A DNA stretch of 64,000 nucleotides, taken from JAUIIK01 sp963709995. Its GTDB lineage: Bacteria; Chloroflexota; Chloroflexia; Thermomicrobiales; CFX8. Below are positions 40,717 to 51,686 of the stretch, piece after piece (the first letter of the stretch is position 1; each line of letters starts with the position of its first letter). Below the pieces are notes generated by a model, which did no database searches, had not been told where the DNA came from, and saw only the letters and a list, made by a program, of their open reading frames with translations. The stretch is from assembly GCA_963709995.1 (NCBI GenBank), contig CAVPYN010000008.1, positions 62,001-126,000 of the forward strand, written 5' to 3'. Position numbers and translations under genes: made by a program.

Positions 40717-43334
40717 TCAATCGCTCTCACTCAACTCCTTGAGCTCGTACAGGCGGGTGATCGCTTCCAGCGGTGAGATGGCGTCAAGTTCCAATTCGCG
40801 TATGCGTTCTATGACCGGGTGATTCGCGCCGAATAGTTGCATCTGATACGTATCGGAATGCGCGGTCATTGTGCTTCGGTTCCGTTCACGGATCGCGGCG
40901 CTGTCATGTTCGAGCTCGGCGAGAATGTCCTCCGCTCGACGGACGACAGCGCGGGGCATCCCGGCTAGCTGGGCGACGTGAACGCCGAAGGAACGATCGG
41001 CTCCACCCGGCGCTAGCCGGTACAGAAATGTGATTTCATCGCCGGCTTCCAGCACATCGACCCGGTAATTTCGGATGCCGGGCAGGATCTCCGCCAGTGA
41101 GGTCAATTCGTGATAGTGGGTGGCGAAGAGCGTGATGCTTCCGAGTCTGGGGATGTTGTGAATGTACTCGATCACTGCTTTCGCGATCGCCATTCCATCA
41201 TAGGTGCTGGTCCCGCGCCCGATCTCGTCCAGGACTATCAACGATCGCCTGGTGGCGTGATTACAGGATCGTGGCGGTTTCCAGCATCTCGACCATAAAC
41301 GTCGATTCGCCGCTCGCCAAATCGTCCTGCGCGCCAATCCGCGTGAAGATGCGGTCGACCACTCCAAGGCGCATCCTTTCGGCGGGAACGAACGAGCCTA
41401 TTTGGGCCAGTAGGACGAGGAGCGCGACCTGCCGAAGATACGTCGATTTGCCGGCCATGTTCGGGCCGGTGACAATCGCGATTGTGCCGTTCTCGCCACC
41501 CATGCGTGTGTCGTTCGGTACGAACGCCCCTCCCGCACGCTCACGTTCAACGATCGGATGCCGGCCCTTATCGATTTCGATCAAGGGAGTGTCGACAAGT
41601 TGCGGGCGAACATATCCCCGTTCAGCTGCGTTCTCGGCAAGGCTGGCCAGCACGTCGATCGATGCCAGACGTCGAGCGACCTCGCGGATGCGCGAACTTT
41701 CCCGGCCAATTGCCCCCAAAAGTGCGGTGAAGGCATCGGATTCGGCCGCCATTATCCGGTCCTCGGCGGCGGCTACACGTTGCTCCGCCTCCTTCAGCTC
41801 AGGGGTGATGTACCGCTCGGCATTGACCAGCGTCTGCTTGCGGATGTAGTGATCGGGGACAGGCTTTCGATTCGCGTTGGAGACCTCAAGGTAGTATCCA
41901 AACACCTTGTTGTAGCCGACCTTCATGCGTTCGATCCCGGTTGCACGTTTTTCGCGGCTTTCCAGGCTAGCGATGTACTCTCGGTCTGCCCGGAGCGTTT
42001 CGCGAAGCCCGTCAAGCTCTGGGCTGTATCCGGCGCGAATGGCTTGTCCGTTGCCCAGATATGGGGGCGGGTCATCGCCGATCGCCAGTGAAATCTCTCT
42101 GGCGACTTCATCGCACGCCTGCGGCGGCAATAGCAGGGTTGGCAGGTTGTCGTACGAAAGGGCCCCGACCAGCCCGGGCAGCCGATCCAGAGCGTCGCCG
42201 AGCCTGGCCACTTCACGTGGCCCCGCCTGACGATTGACGACGCGATTGACTATGCGCTCGATATCCGCAAAACCTCTGAGCTTTCCGCGTACTTCGCCGC
42301 GTGGAATAGGGTGCGTCAAGAACCACTCTATGCCGTCATAACGTTCTTCGATCTTGTTTCTATCAAGCAGTGGCTGGCCGAGCCATCGCCGAATCAACCT
42401 GCCGCCCATCGGCGAGAGTGTCGAATCAATCGTTGACAGCATTGACGGTCCATCGCGTCGTGAAGTCGAGGCATCGATATCGAGATTCCTGCGCGTCTGG
42501 CGATCGAGGGTCATGAATGAATCGATGGAGTAGGTGTACAGCGTCGTAATCTGCCGCAGATTGCGCAGCTGTGTCTGTTCGAGATAGGCGAGGAGCGCGC
42601 CTGAAGCCCGGATGGCGAGCGGCTGGTTTGCACAACCGAATGCTTCAAGCGATTGTGTCTCGAAATGGTCGCTGAGTAGTTCCCTGGCTTCGTTCTCCCG
42701 CCAGTGCATCGGCGGGAGCTCTGCCACGACGATGTCAAGCGTGTTCGCCAGGCGCGATGCAGGATTGTCGGGGCAGGTAACGAATTCTCGCGGCTGCAAC
42801 CGGAGTATCTCGCGCTGAATGGCATCTTCGATCGTGGAGCCCTCGAACGCCGACAGGGTGGTGGTAGCGAATTCGCCGGTCGACGCATCAGCGAACGATA
42901 TGCCTGCCTGGGCGCCTTCGACGAAGACGGCGACGACAAATGTGTTGTCGGTAGTCGTCAGGAGTTCCGGCGACGTCAGGGTTCCCGGCGTCACAATGCG
43001 CGTGACTTCGCGCTCGACGATGCCCCGCCCGGTAGGCTCTGTGGTCTGCTCGGCAATTGCCACCCGGTAACCGGCCGCAATCAGGCGACTGAGATAGCCG
43101 TCGGCGGAATGGTAGGGAATGCCGGCCATCGGGATCCGGTTTCCCTTGCCCATTTCGCGCGACGTAAGCGCGATGTCGAGCACCTCCGACACGAGCTCGG
43201 CGTCTTCGTCGAACGTCTCATAGAAGTCACCCATGCGGAAGAACAGTATCGTCCCAGGATGCTGTTTCTTCAGTTTGAGGTACTGCCTGCGGGCTGGAGT
43301 TGTCGTTGCTATTCCCTGCCACTGGTCGCGTCAT
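40717..43334 (-). pseudogene. mutS: mutS, DNA mismatch repair ATPase, interrupted by frameshifts
   Basis: Two open frames make one MutS. The larger (43234-41261) has the mismatch-binding start MGDFYETFDED, the core, GYNKVFGYYLEVSNANRKPVP and Walker A TGPNMAGKST, ending VEMLETATIL then TAA. The second frame continues NHATRRSLIVLDEIGRGTSTYDGMAIA (Walker B) to the C-terminus. One extra T at about 41263 explains the break. Before 43234 the N-terminal sequence (PARRQYLKLKKQHPGTILFFR) stays in frame but has no start; an ATG at 43334 is in another frame, so a second indel near 43300 is likely. Sequence is otherwise well conserved, so this may be an assembly error. Confidence 0.8.
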
Positions 43335-43474
43335 TCCGTAGGTTGTGATTCTACTTATGAGCGCGTACGAATGCAGAGAGATGCTCCGGGCAGGGCTCCA
43401 GCAGGCGGATACCAGCGCATTGATGCCCAGATGACTCCACCTGGTGACCTCAATCGCACTGGTAAGACTCGAGC

Positions 43475-45200
43475 TTACCAGCCGGACGCGTAGGCCTCTG
43501 CCCTGGCATCGGCGCCAGCGGTCAACGTCTCGCGGTCATGGTCGACGACGATCGCGCACATGTTGCCGGCCTGGCGTGTCCAATCCGGCCACCACTCGAC
43601 ATCGTGCCCTCGACTGGCGAGATCTTCTCCGACAGACCGGGCAATACGCGATTCGATCCGAAGCTTGCCCGGTTCGTATTCATGTGGCCAGAACGAATTC
43701 GGGAAGGAGAACGAACCGAAACGGGGCGCCTCGATCGCTTGCTGCACGTCCATCTCGAACACGACGATATTGAGGAATGTCTGCAGCATCGATTGGCTCT
43801 GCATGTCTCCACCAGGTGTTCCAAACGGCATGAACAGTTGCCCGTCCTTGAAGGCCATTGCGGGATTTCGGCGTCAGCCGGGGCCGTTTGCCGGGCTCGA
43901 CAACCGAAGGGTGATCGGCTTCGAGCCAGGATTGAGAACCCCTGCCCGAACAGATCAACCCTAGACCGGGGATGATCGGAGTGCTTCCGACCCCATCGCT
44001 TGGCGTGGCCGAAAAGGCGTTTCCGTCTTCGTCTACGACGCACACGTACGAGGTGTCCTGGTCGCGATGGGCGCCGGCGCCCAGGCGAGCATTCATTTCG
44101 GACGTGAGGTCCAAACCGCTCATAGCCGGCATTTGCCCGAAAGCTCGCCCCATGTCGATCCGGGCGCGAACCTGCGCGGCGTGAGCGTCGGATAACAGGC
44201 GCTCCAACGGCACGTCCACGAACTCTGGATCACCGTAGTACTGCTCGCGATCGGCGAACGCAAGATTCAGCGCTTCTGTGACCACGTGGATGTAATCGGC
44301 TGAGTTGTGTTCCAAATCGCGAAGATCGAAACCGTTCAGGATGTTCAGCGCCTCAGCAAGCACCGGACCCTGGCACCATGGTCCAGAGACAAAGACATCA
44401 ACCCCGTTGTACTGCACACTTGGCGGGGTTTCCACCGTGCTGTGGAACTCCGCCAGGTCGTTCTCATCGACGGTGCCGCCCTCGGACTGGATGAACGACG
44501 CGATCTCGCGCCCGATATCCCCGCGATAGAACTCGTCACGCGCCGCTTCAACACCGGCTCCCCGTCCGCCTCCCGCCGCTTCTTCGGATCGGGCCATCCG
44601 GCGGAACGTGGCGGCAAGATCCGGTTGCTTGAGGACGGTTCCAGCAGGATGGACTTCGTCGTCGGCAGTGAAGATTGCCGCTGTGGAGGGCCAGGACAGA
44701 AGATTGACGCGTGCCTGGGCCAGGTTGCGGTGGAGCGACGGATAGACCACGAATCCGCCTTCGGCGAGTTCGATAGCCGGTTGGACAACCTCGGCGAAGG
44801 ATAGCTTGCCGTACCGTGCAAGTGCTGAGAGCCACGCATCCGGGGCTCCGGGAACCACTGATCGCTTTGCGCCAACCGGTATCTGCCCGTTCTCGTCGGT
44901 AACAAACCGTTGGCGATCGGTTGCGCGCCCCCATTTTCCGAGCCCGCTGATCGATACCAGATCACCTGACTCGCGGTGAGAAATCATGATGGGCGCGACA
45001 CCGCCAAAATTGCACAGATCGGGCAAAACCACGTCGATGCAGATACCAGCGGCGACGCCGGCATCGATCGCGTTGCCGCCCTGGCGAAGGATGCGCATCG
45101 CCGCTTCGGTGGCGAGATAGTGGCCGCTTGAGACGGCGAAGCGATGAGCTTGAATTGCCGGTCGTTCAGATATGCGGATTGACGGGGCGACTGTCGCCAT
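43475..45200 (-). pseudogene. Gamma-glutamyltransferase family protein, interrupted by one frameshift
   Basis: First frame 45200-43680, second 43858-43475. They join at about 43866-43868, where AAA in place of AA (minus strand) turns the expected LTPNPAMAFKDG into another frame. The autocatalytic Thr is in HRDQDTSYVCVVDEDGN and the C-terminal part has MAFKDGQLFMPFGTPGGDMQSQSMLQTFLN, a family motif. No signal peptide is seen, unlike exported glutathione hydrolases, so a cytoplasmic or other role is possible. Codon use and conservation on both sides look normal. Confidence 0.8.
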
Positions 45201-45232
45201 GGTGTGTACCTCTTGTCCATGCTCGCGAAACG

Positions 45233-47786
45233 CTAGATCAACGTAGCACGCGAGCCTTCTTCTGTCTTCACGATTTCGATCCGGTTTGGAAATTGGTCGC
45301 GAAGCTCATCAATGTGAGTGATAGCAAGAATCAGTTCGAAATCACTGGTGACGCTTTGAAGGGCCTCGATGAGTCCATCTCGACCTTCTTGATCCTGAGT
45401 GCCGAATCCTTCGTCGATAATGAGTGTTTCTACCGATGCACCCGCTCTTCTTGCGAGAAGCTTGCTGAGCGCTACCCGGATCGCGAAGTTGATCCGAAAC
45501 GCTTCGCCTCCGCTGAAGAGTTGGTAAGGTCTCTGCGGCCAGCTTCGTCGCCGATGAGAATGTCGAGCGTCTCGATTGTTGAACCAGACGACACCGCTTC
45601 GCGGGTTGTTCGGAACTGGATTTCAAGTTGCTTGGATGTCATTCGCGAAAGCAGGCGATTCGCCTCATCTTCGAGTTCTGGCAAGACATTCTCGATGATC
45701 ATTGCCTGGATGCCGTCGCGACCGAATGCCGTTGTCAGTTCACGATAAGCGTCAATCCGGGCTGCGAGGTCTGTCGCTTCGACTTCGAGCTCGATCTTCT
45801 CCTGTTCGAGCTGGATCAATCGGGCCAGCTGTGTACGGAGTGATCCGCTCCGTTGCTCCAGACTCTGTCGTTCCTTCGTGAGTTCGCGCTGTTTCTCCAG
45901 TTTCTCCTCATGCGAGCGTTTGATCTCATCCACGCCTGCTAGCGAGGCTCGCATTTTCGCCAGGTTGTCGTTGATCTCAGTCTGGTCGCGCTTGAGGGTT
46001 TGAATCTGGTCATCGATTTCCTCCAGTCGGCGCGTAAGAGCCCGGTGATCGGATTTGGCTTGTTCAACGGCGACGAGCTTGTCATCGGCGTCTCTGAGCC
46101 GATCGACCGCCTTCAATGCTTGCTGGTGTTCTTCGGGGTCGTAGCTGATTGCCGCAAGGTTGGACCGGAGTGTCTTCAACTCCTGCTGCTCAGCCACCAG
46201 AAATCGTCTTTCGGCAATTACCTGCTTAGTATCTTTTAGCCTGGCTCGTTCTTCTTGAAGAGACTTCGCCAACTCGGGAAGTTCGACCATTTGTGCTTTG
46301 AGGTCCGCTACCTGACTGGAGATTACTTCCAGTCTTCTTGAACGCTGTTGCAGGGCTTCAACTTGCTTGCGACTGCTTTCGAATCTGAGCTCTCAGTTCG
46401 CCTGCCGCCACCTTGTTCGCTCGAAATGCATCACCGAGGACCTTGCCTTCAACCGTCCATTCCTCGTGTATGTGCTCATGATCTCCCGTTCCGAGCGGGC
46501 GACGGCATACCGGACAGGTGGCGTCTCCCGCTCGGAGACTGGATATTCGGGACTGTATATCGTCCATGCGCGATCGAAGCGCAGCATTCTCCTCGTTTAT
46601 TCCTGCCAGCCTGCTTTCAAGTTGGGCGAGTTCGTCCGCTCGTGCAGGCAATTCCGCGGTTTCTGCTGCCAACGAGGCCGCTTCCGCTTCAGCCAGGACG
46701 AGCTTCTCTCCGCGTTTCTCGACGTCCTGAATGCGCGCCAGCAGCGACTCGATTGTCTGGCGTCGGAGCGCGGCGTTTTCGCGCAGTGATGCTTCCTCGC
46801 GTTCGATCGCGGCGCTGACTTCATGCACACGCCGTTCAATCGGTTGCCGGCTGGCGAGTTTGGAAGAATAGTCCTCGACTATCCGGCGCCATGAAGTAAG
46901 CTCGCGAGCCGCAGCGCGGATATGTTCCTCCTGGGCGAGTATTGCGCTGGTGCTCGTCAGAGTCTCCGTCGTTTTGACCTGTTCCCGCGTGGCCGTGGAG
47001 ATGTTGGAAGTTACCCGTTCCAGACGTACCTCATCTCGTCTAATCATTTCCTCAACCATTTGGGCGGCATTGAGACGTGACTGGAGGGAATCAATGTCGG
47101 ACTGGACCTTCGCGAGCAGTTGATCGTTCTGAGTGATCTGCTCATCAGTCTGAGCGATGGAAACCTCGATTTCGTGCCGGTCCGAAAGCTCCAGCTCGAT
47201 TCTGCCTACCTGCTCCTGGAGATATCCCATGCGATCGCGTAAACGATTGCCTTGCTCGCGGGATGCAATCGCGAGACGATCATAGGCTCCCAGATCGAGG
47301 ATTTCTGCAAGTATGCGTTTTCGTTCGCCTGGTGGGTTTTGCGTGAAAACGGTCGGCATTGCCCTGTTCCAGAAATGCTGAATTGACGAATGTCTCGTGA
47401 TCGAGGCGCAGCTCGCGGATTATTCGCTGCTGGGTATCCCGTACGGAATCGCCGCCAATCGGCAGCCAGTTCTCGGAGTCTGCAACACGGGTATCGAACT
47501 CCAGGGTCGGTCGCGTCCTGGCTCGTCGGCGCATGACCCGATATTCGCGTGCCCCCATGCGGAAGACGAAGGTTACTTCCATTTCGTCCTGGCCGAGCGA
47601 AATGAGGTCTAGGTCACGCTGCGCACGACTCTTCCCCCAGACTGCCCAGGTCATAGCGTCCAGGAGGGCGCTTTTCCCAGCGCCGTTCTCACCCGAAAGA
47701 CATGCTACGGTGAGATGTCTAAAGTCGACGGTAGTGGTTCCCCGGTAGCTCAAGAAATTGCGCAGGGTAAGCGTCTGGGGAATCAT
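45233..47786 (-). pseudogene. sbcC: SbcC-like SMC-family exonuclease subunit, interrupted by three frameshifts
   Basis: About 850 residues in four frames. Frame 1 from ATG 47786 has Walker A GENGAGKSALLDAMTWAVWG; breaks lie near 47351 (extra C), 46378 (AAA for AA) and 45531-45540. The second frame has the zinc hook CPVCRRPLG; coiled coils flank it. The last frame has signature QLFSGGEAFRINFAIRVALSKLL and Walker B TLIIDEGFGTQD. SbcC works with the nuclease SbcD on hairpin and broken DNA ends; no sbcD is adjacent. AGGAG precedes the start. Confidence 0.8.
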
Positions 47787-47892
47787 CGGCGTTGAACTCC
47801 TGTAGTGGAATGTTGGTGGTCCCGCAACTGCGAGCATCTACGACGAATCAGTATACTGCTTGCGGAAACGGGCTTGGAATTCGCGCTTAGAA

Positions 47893-49227
47893 ATGGATGC
47901 TGTCGGACTGGACATCGCATTCCGCCTCTTCATCGTTCTCATATTGGTCGCAATCAACGGATTCTTTGTCGCTGCGGAGTTCGCGCTCGTCAGCGCCAGG
48001 AGGACACGGATCGAACAGCTTGCGGAGGAGGGAAGTCCGCTTGCCAGGACGGTCCTTCGCTCGATGTCCGATCCAAACCGCTTCATTTCGATTGCCCAGG
48101 TTGGCATCTCGATGGCCAGTCTGGCCCTGGGTTTCATCGGTGAGCCAGCCATAGCTGGTCTTGTGGAGCCACTACTTGAGCCGATCCTCCCTGGTTCGAT
48201 CGTCTTCCTTTCCTCTCACGCAATTGCAATCGCAATCGCGTACATGATCGTCACGTATTTGCATCTGGTTATCGGTGAACAGGTGCCGAAGATGATCGCT
48301 ATTCAACGCGCCGAGTCAACGATTCTGATCACAGCGCAGTTCACCGAGTTCATTGGGGTGCTACTGCGTCCGGTGATTGCAGTCGTCTACTGGTCAACCG
48401 AGTTAGTGCTGAGACGTCTGGGACTTCAGTATCAGAGCGACGCGCACATGGTCTACACGATCGACGAGCTCGAGATGCTGATCGAGGCCAGCGAAGAGGG
48501 CGGTCACCTGGAGCCTCAGGAACGCGAGCTGGTCCAGCGCGCGCTCGGATTTGGGGAACTTACTGTGTCTCAGGTAATGGTTCCACGTACCGAGGTGGTG
48601 GGAATCCCCCTAGCCGCCGATTACGCCGGCATCGTCAATCAGATCCGGCAGGCGAATCGTTCACGGTATCCGGTGTACGAGAATACACTAGACGAGGTGG
48701 TGGGCGTCCTCCACGTAAAAGACCTCGTTACCACTGCCGTACACCCTGAAAGTCAATTTGAGATACGTTCGCTTATCCGCCCTGTCGTTCCCGTGCCAGA
48801 GTCGCTTCCCGTCGACGAATTGCTCGCGACACTCCAGTCCGAGCGTGTGAATCTTGCGATCGTTATCGATGAGTACGGCGGGCTCGCCGGCATCGTGACC
48901 GTGGAAGATGCGCTTGAGGCACTCGTCGGCCAGATTCAGGATGAGTTTGAAGTTGCCGAAGTTGGAATCGAAGTCCAGCCAGACGGAAGCATGCTCATCG
49001 ATGGATTGATGGTTATTGAGGAATTCAACCGCCACTTTGAAACGAGAACGCACTCGGAAACGGTCGAGACGATAGGTGGACTGGTCTTTGAGCTCATCGG
49101 ACATAAACCTGAAATCGGGGATTGCGTCCAGGTCGAAGATCTATCATTGCAGGTTGAGTCGCTCGACGGACTTCGGATATCCCGTCTTCGCATAGTGCAG
49201 CCTTCGAAGGATGATCGAAGTTCCTGA
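47893..49227 (+). CDS. CNNM/CorC (HlyC)-family membrane protein
   Basis: 444 residues from ATG 47893; a longer frame from TTG 47860 is possible. N-terminal DUF21/CNNM domain with about four helices (FRLFIVLILVAINGFFVAAEFALVSARRTRIEQLAEEG, LHLVIGEQVPKMIAIQRAE), then a CBS pair (VMVPRTEVVGIPL, RYPVYENTLDEVVGVLHVKDLV; VIDEYGGLAGIVTVEDALEALVGQIQDE) and a C-terminal CorC_HlyC domain. The family is linked to Mg2+ or Co2+ efflux. Confidence 0.88.
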   Translation: MDAVGLDIAFRLFIVLILVAINGFFVAAEFALVSARRTRIEQLAEEGSPLARTVLRSMSDPNRFISIAQVGISMASLALGFIGEPAIAGLVEPLLEPILPGSIVFLSSHAIAIAIAYMIVTYLHLVIGEQVPKMIAIQRAESTILITAQFTEFIGVLLRPVIAVVYWSTELVLRRLGLQYQSDAHMVYTIDELEMLIEASEEGGHLEPQERELVQRALGFGELTVSQVMVPRTEVVGIPLAADYAGIVNQIRQANRSRYPVYENTLDEVVGVLHVKDLVTTAVHPESQFEIRSLIRPVVPVPESLPVDELLATLQSERVNLAIVIDEYGGLAGIVTVEDALEALVGQIQDEFEVAEVGIEVQPDGSMLIDGLMVIEEFNRHFETRTHSETVETIGGLVFELIGHKPEIGDCVQVEDLSLQVESLDGLRISRLRIVQPSKDDRSS

Positions 49228-49500
49228 TTAGCTCCGCGCGCGTATGAGCCAGACTATTCTTCCGAGGTTAATCGACCACCCGACGCCAAATACGTGTGGG
49301 GTGAGGATTGCCGGATTGTCCGGGGCCCACGCTCGCTCTCGCAACCGCTCCCGGGTCGGGAAGCGCAAATCATAGGGCACGCCGAATACATCTCCGTGCC
49401 AGTCACGATATCTCGGATCGCGGACCAGTTGATCCAGGAGCGCCAGCGCGACGAGAACCAGCACCCCGACGACGATTGCAGCGCGAAACAACTTTCTCAT
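49228..49500 (-). CDS. DUF5808-family small membrane protein
   Basis: 90 residues. One N-terminal helix (AAIVVGVLVLVALALLDQLV), then a polar domain DWHGDVFGVPYDLRFPTRERLRERAWAPDNPAILTPHVFGVGWSINLGRIVWLIRA that matches the DUF5808 pattern. Function unknown. It ends directly beside the convergent CNNM gene with no gap. Confidence 0.7.
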   Translation of the reverse strand: MRKLFRAAIVVGVLVLVALALLDQLVRDPRYRDWHGDVFGVPYDLRFPTRERLRERAWAPDNPAILTPHVFGVGWSINLGRIVWLIRARS

Positions 49501-49571
49501 CCTTGCCTCCCGTCGTGTCAGATCCTATCAGGGCCAGGCCCGTCGTGGGCGCGCGAAATCGAAACAGTAGT

Positions 49572-49601
49572 TTGACACTGCTCTCCGCGGGCCATTATCA
49601 T
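49572..49601 (+). promoter_or_regulatory. Probable sigma-70 promoter upstream of rny
   Basis: TTGACA at 49572-49577, 18-base spacer and TATCAT at 49596-49601. A second perfect TTGACA lies at 49616-49621 with only a weak -10 (TACGTA at 49641). Both point to rny, whose start is 121 bases downstream of the first. Confidence 0.55.
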
Positions 49602-49721
49602 CTCAGAAGGTGAGGTTGACAGAATCGGAACTGTGCATCGTACGTACGCCGATACTCGCAACTTGTTAGCCATCATCACGAACCTTAACAACAGACGAAG
49701 ATAGTGAGGAAGAAGGAGTAA

Positions 49722-51260
49722 ATGGAATTTACTACTCTTCTCGCAGTTCTCGTCGCCCTTATTCTCGGCGCCAGCGCAAGCTGGTGGGTAACCAGATGGA
49801 TGTTGCTGAACCGGGCTGAATCTGAGATATCTCAGGCCCGGTTGCAGGCTGAACGTATCGTCGAGGATGCGGAGGCGGAGAAGCGAGAAATGGTGCTTCA
49901 GGCAAAGGACGAAGGCATTCGTCTACGTGCCGAAGCAGACCGGGAGATTTCGAACCGTCGTAAAGACCTGGAACGGGTCGAGCGACGCCTGGAACAAAAA
50001 GATACTCAACTTGAACGTAAGACGGAGCAGCTGGAGCGACGGGAGAAGTCGGCCCAGGAATCCGAGCGAGATCTCGAGGAGCGAGCAAAGGAACTCGAAG
50101 GTTTTCGCGCTCGGCAAGTTGAAGAACTTGAACGCGTAGCGGCGCTCACTACCGAAGAGGCGCAGTCGATACTCCTGGAGCGCGTGGAGAAGGAGATGGC
50201 GGATCTTCTGTCAAGGAGAGCCCGTGAACTCGACTTGGAGATGAAGGCGGAAGCCGAACATCGCAGCCGGATGGTCTTGGCGACAACGCTCCAGCGCATT
50301 GCCACCGACTATGTGTCCGAAACGACTGTCTCTGTCGTGCAGCTACCGAGCGACGATATGAAGGGGCGGATTATCGGGCGCGAGGGTCGAAACATCCGTG
50401 CACTCGAACAGGCGACAGGCATCGATCTGATCGTGGATGATACGCCGGAAGCGGTCACGCTTTCCGGCTTTGATCCCGTAAGGCGAGAGGTCGCGCGCCG
50501 GGCGCTCGCCAAGCTCATTCAGGACGGGCGGATACATCCGGCCCGCATCGAGGAGGTCGTGAACAAGACTCGCCTGGAAGTTGAGCAGATCATGCGGGAG
50601 GAGGGCGAGCGTGTCGCATATGAGGCGAACGTCCAGGGCCTGCATCCAGATCTGATCAAATTGCTTGGACGACTCAAGTTCCGGACAAGCTATGGCCAGA
50701 ATGTCCTAGGTCATTCACTTGAAGTGTCCCTACTCTCCGCTGCCCTGGCGGCTGAGCTCGGAGCGGATGTGAATGTCGCGAAGACGGCGGGGCTACTGCA
50801 CGATATAGGAAAAGCCGTCGATCACGAGGTCGATGGACCGCACGCGCTGATCGGAGCTGATATTGCTCGCCGGCTCGGTCGGTCCGCACGGATCGTTCAC
50901 GCGATCGCTGCACACCACGGCGAAGAGGAGCCGCAAACCGTCGAGGCATTCATCGTCGCAACCGCTGATTCGATTAGCGGCGCCCGCCCTGGAGCGAGAC
51001 GTGAGATGGTCGAGTCCTATATCAAGCGACTTGAGGCGCTCGAAAGCGTCGCGTCGTCATTTGATGGAGTGGATCGGGCATATGCGATCCAGGCAGGTCG
51101 CGAAGTCAGAATCATGGTCCAGCCGGATCGTATCGATGACGTTGCCGCAAGCCGGCTCGCCCTCGATGTGACCCGTAAGATCGAAGATAATCTCGACTAT
51201 CCGGGACAGATCAAGATCACGGTGATTCGTGAGACTCGCGCAATCAACTACGCGAGATAG
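49722..51260 (+). CDS. rny: Ribonuclease Y
   Basis: 512 residues, standard length. N-terminal membrane anchor (LLAVLVALILGASASWWVTRW), a coiled coil from about 30 to 200, KH domain (VVQLPSDDMKGRIIGREGRNIRALEQATGIDLIVDDTPEAVTLSGFDPVRRE), and HD domain with HDIGKAVDHEVDGPHALIGADIARR and AIAAHHGEEEP. It starts mRNA decay at the membrane. ATG follows GAAGGAG. A strong terminator follows. It precedes spoVS, an order also known in Firmicutes. Confidence 0.95.
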   Translation: MEFTTLLAVLVALILGASASWWVTRWMLLNRAESEISQARLQAERIVEDAEAEKREMVLQAKDEGIRLRAEADREISNRRKDLERVERRLEQKDTQLERKTEQLERREKSAQESERDLEERAKELEGFRARQVEELERVAALTTEEAQSILLERVEKEMADLLSRRARELDLEMKAEAEHRSRMVLATTLQRIATDYVSETTVSVVQLPSDDMKGRIIGREGRNIRALEQATGIDLIVDDTPEAVTLSGFDPVRREVARRALAKLIQDGRIHPARIEEVVNKTRLEVEQIMREEGERVAYEANVQGLHPDLIKLLGRLKFRTSYGQNVLGHSLEVSLLSAALAAELGADVNVAKTAGLLHDIGKAVDHEVDGPHALIGADIARRLGRSARIVHAIAAHHGEEEPQTVEAFIVATADSISGARPGARREMVESYIKRLEALESVASSFDGVDRAYAIQAGREVRIMVQPDRIDDVAASRLALDVTRKIEDNLDYPGQIKITVIRETRAINYAR

Positions 51261-51277
51261 GATCGAGACAGAAACAA

Positions 51278-51313
51278 AGAGCCGCGGCAGGAATCGCCGC
51301 GGCTCTTCTGTTT
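51278..51313 (+). terminator. Intrinsic terminator of rny
   Basis: Perfect 11-bp stem AGAGCCGCGGC/GCCGCGGCTCT (51278-51288 with 51296-51306) and a seven-base loop, followed by TCTGTTT. Seventeen bases after the rny stop. It separates rny from the spoVS transcript. Confidence 0.85.
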
Positions 51314-51686
51314 CCGGCCGAACACCAGGATAGACGGATGTTGACCAACTTCCTGCCCCGGTGGTAAGACTATCGCTGAAGCGCGCGCTGTCTGCTGGCA
51401 GCGCGTGTTGGACGATTGAGGGCTGATTACTACCCGGGGAAAATGCCATTCGACGATCCTCGACACTAGCTGGCACGATGCAGCCAGCGTTTGGGATCGG
51501 TAAACGCGGAAACGTGAACGAATGACATTGGGAGGAGTCGAGCTCCTGGCGCAAACAGGTGAGGAAGGACGGCGTAACCTACGCGACCAATTTAGTTTCC
51601 GCTACCGGTAATTTTGTAGTCTAAGAGTTCTGATTCGCGCATTGCATCTGCATGCTACCCACACATCAGTGTTGGAGGTTAACAAC
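51314..51686 (+). other. 373-base non-coding region upstream of spoVS
   Basis: No plausible gene on either strand. Several local inverted repeats are visible: GCGCGCTG/CAGCGCGT at about 51380-51406, GGAG/CTCC near 51531-51551 and GCGTA/TACGC near 51572-51584. No known riboswitch consensus could be matched. It may hold the spoVS promoter and a long structured leader. Confidence 0.45.

Noticed and set aside
41255..41270. Programmed +1 frameshift in mutS (CTG TAA T)
   Set aside because: The slippery pairing needed after a +1 shift is poor and other genes near by have similar indels, so error or decay is simpler.
51430..51610. Possible c-di-AMP (ydaO-type) riboswitch
   Set aside because: GGGGAAAA and GTAACCT blocks recall parts of the consensus, but the order and flanking pairs do not fit; no other riboswitch matched.
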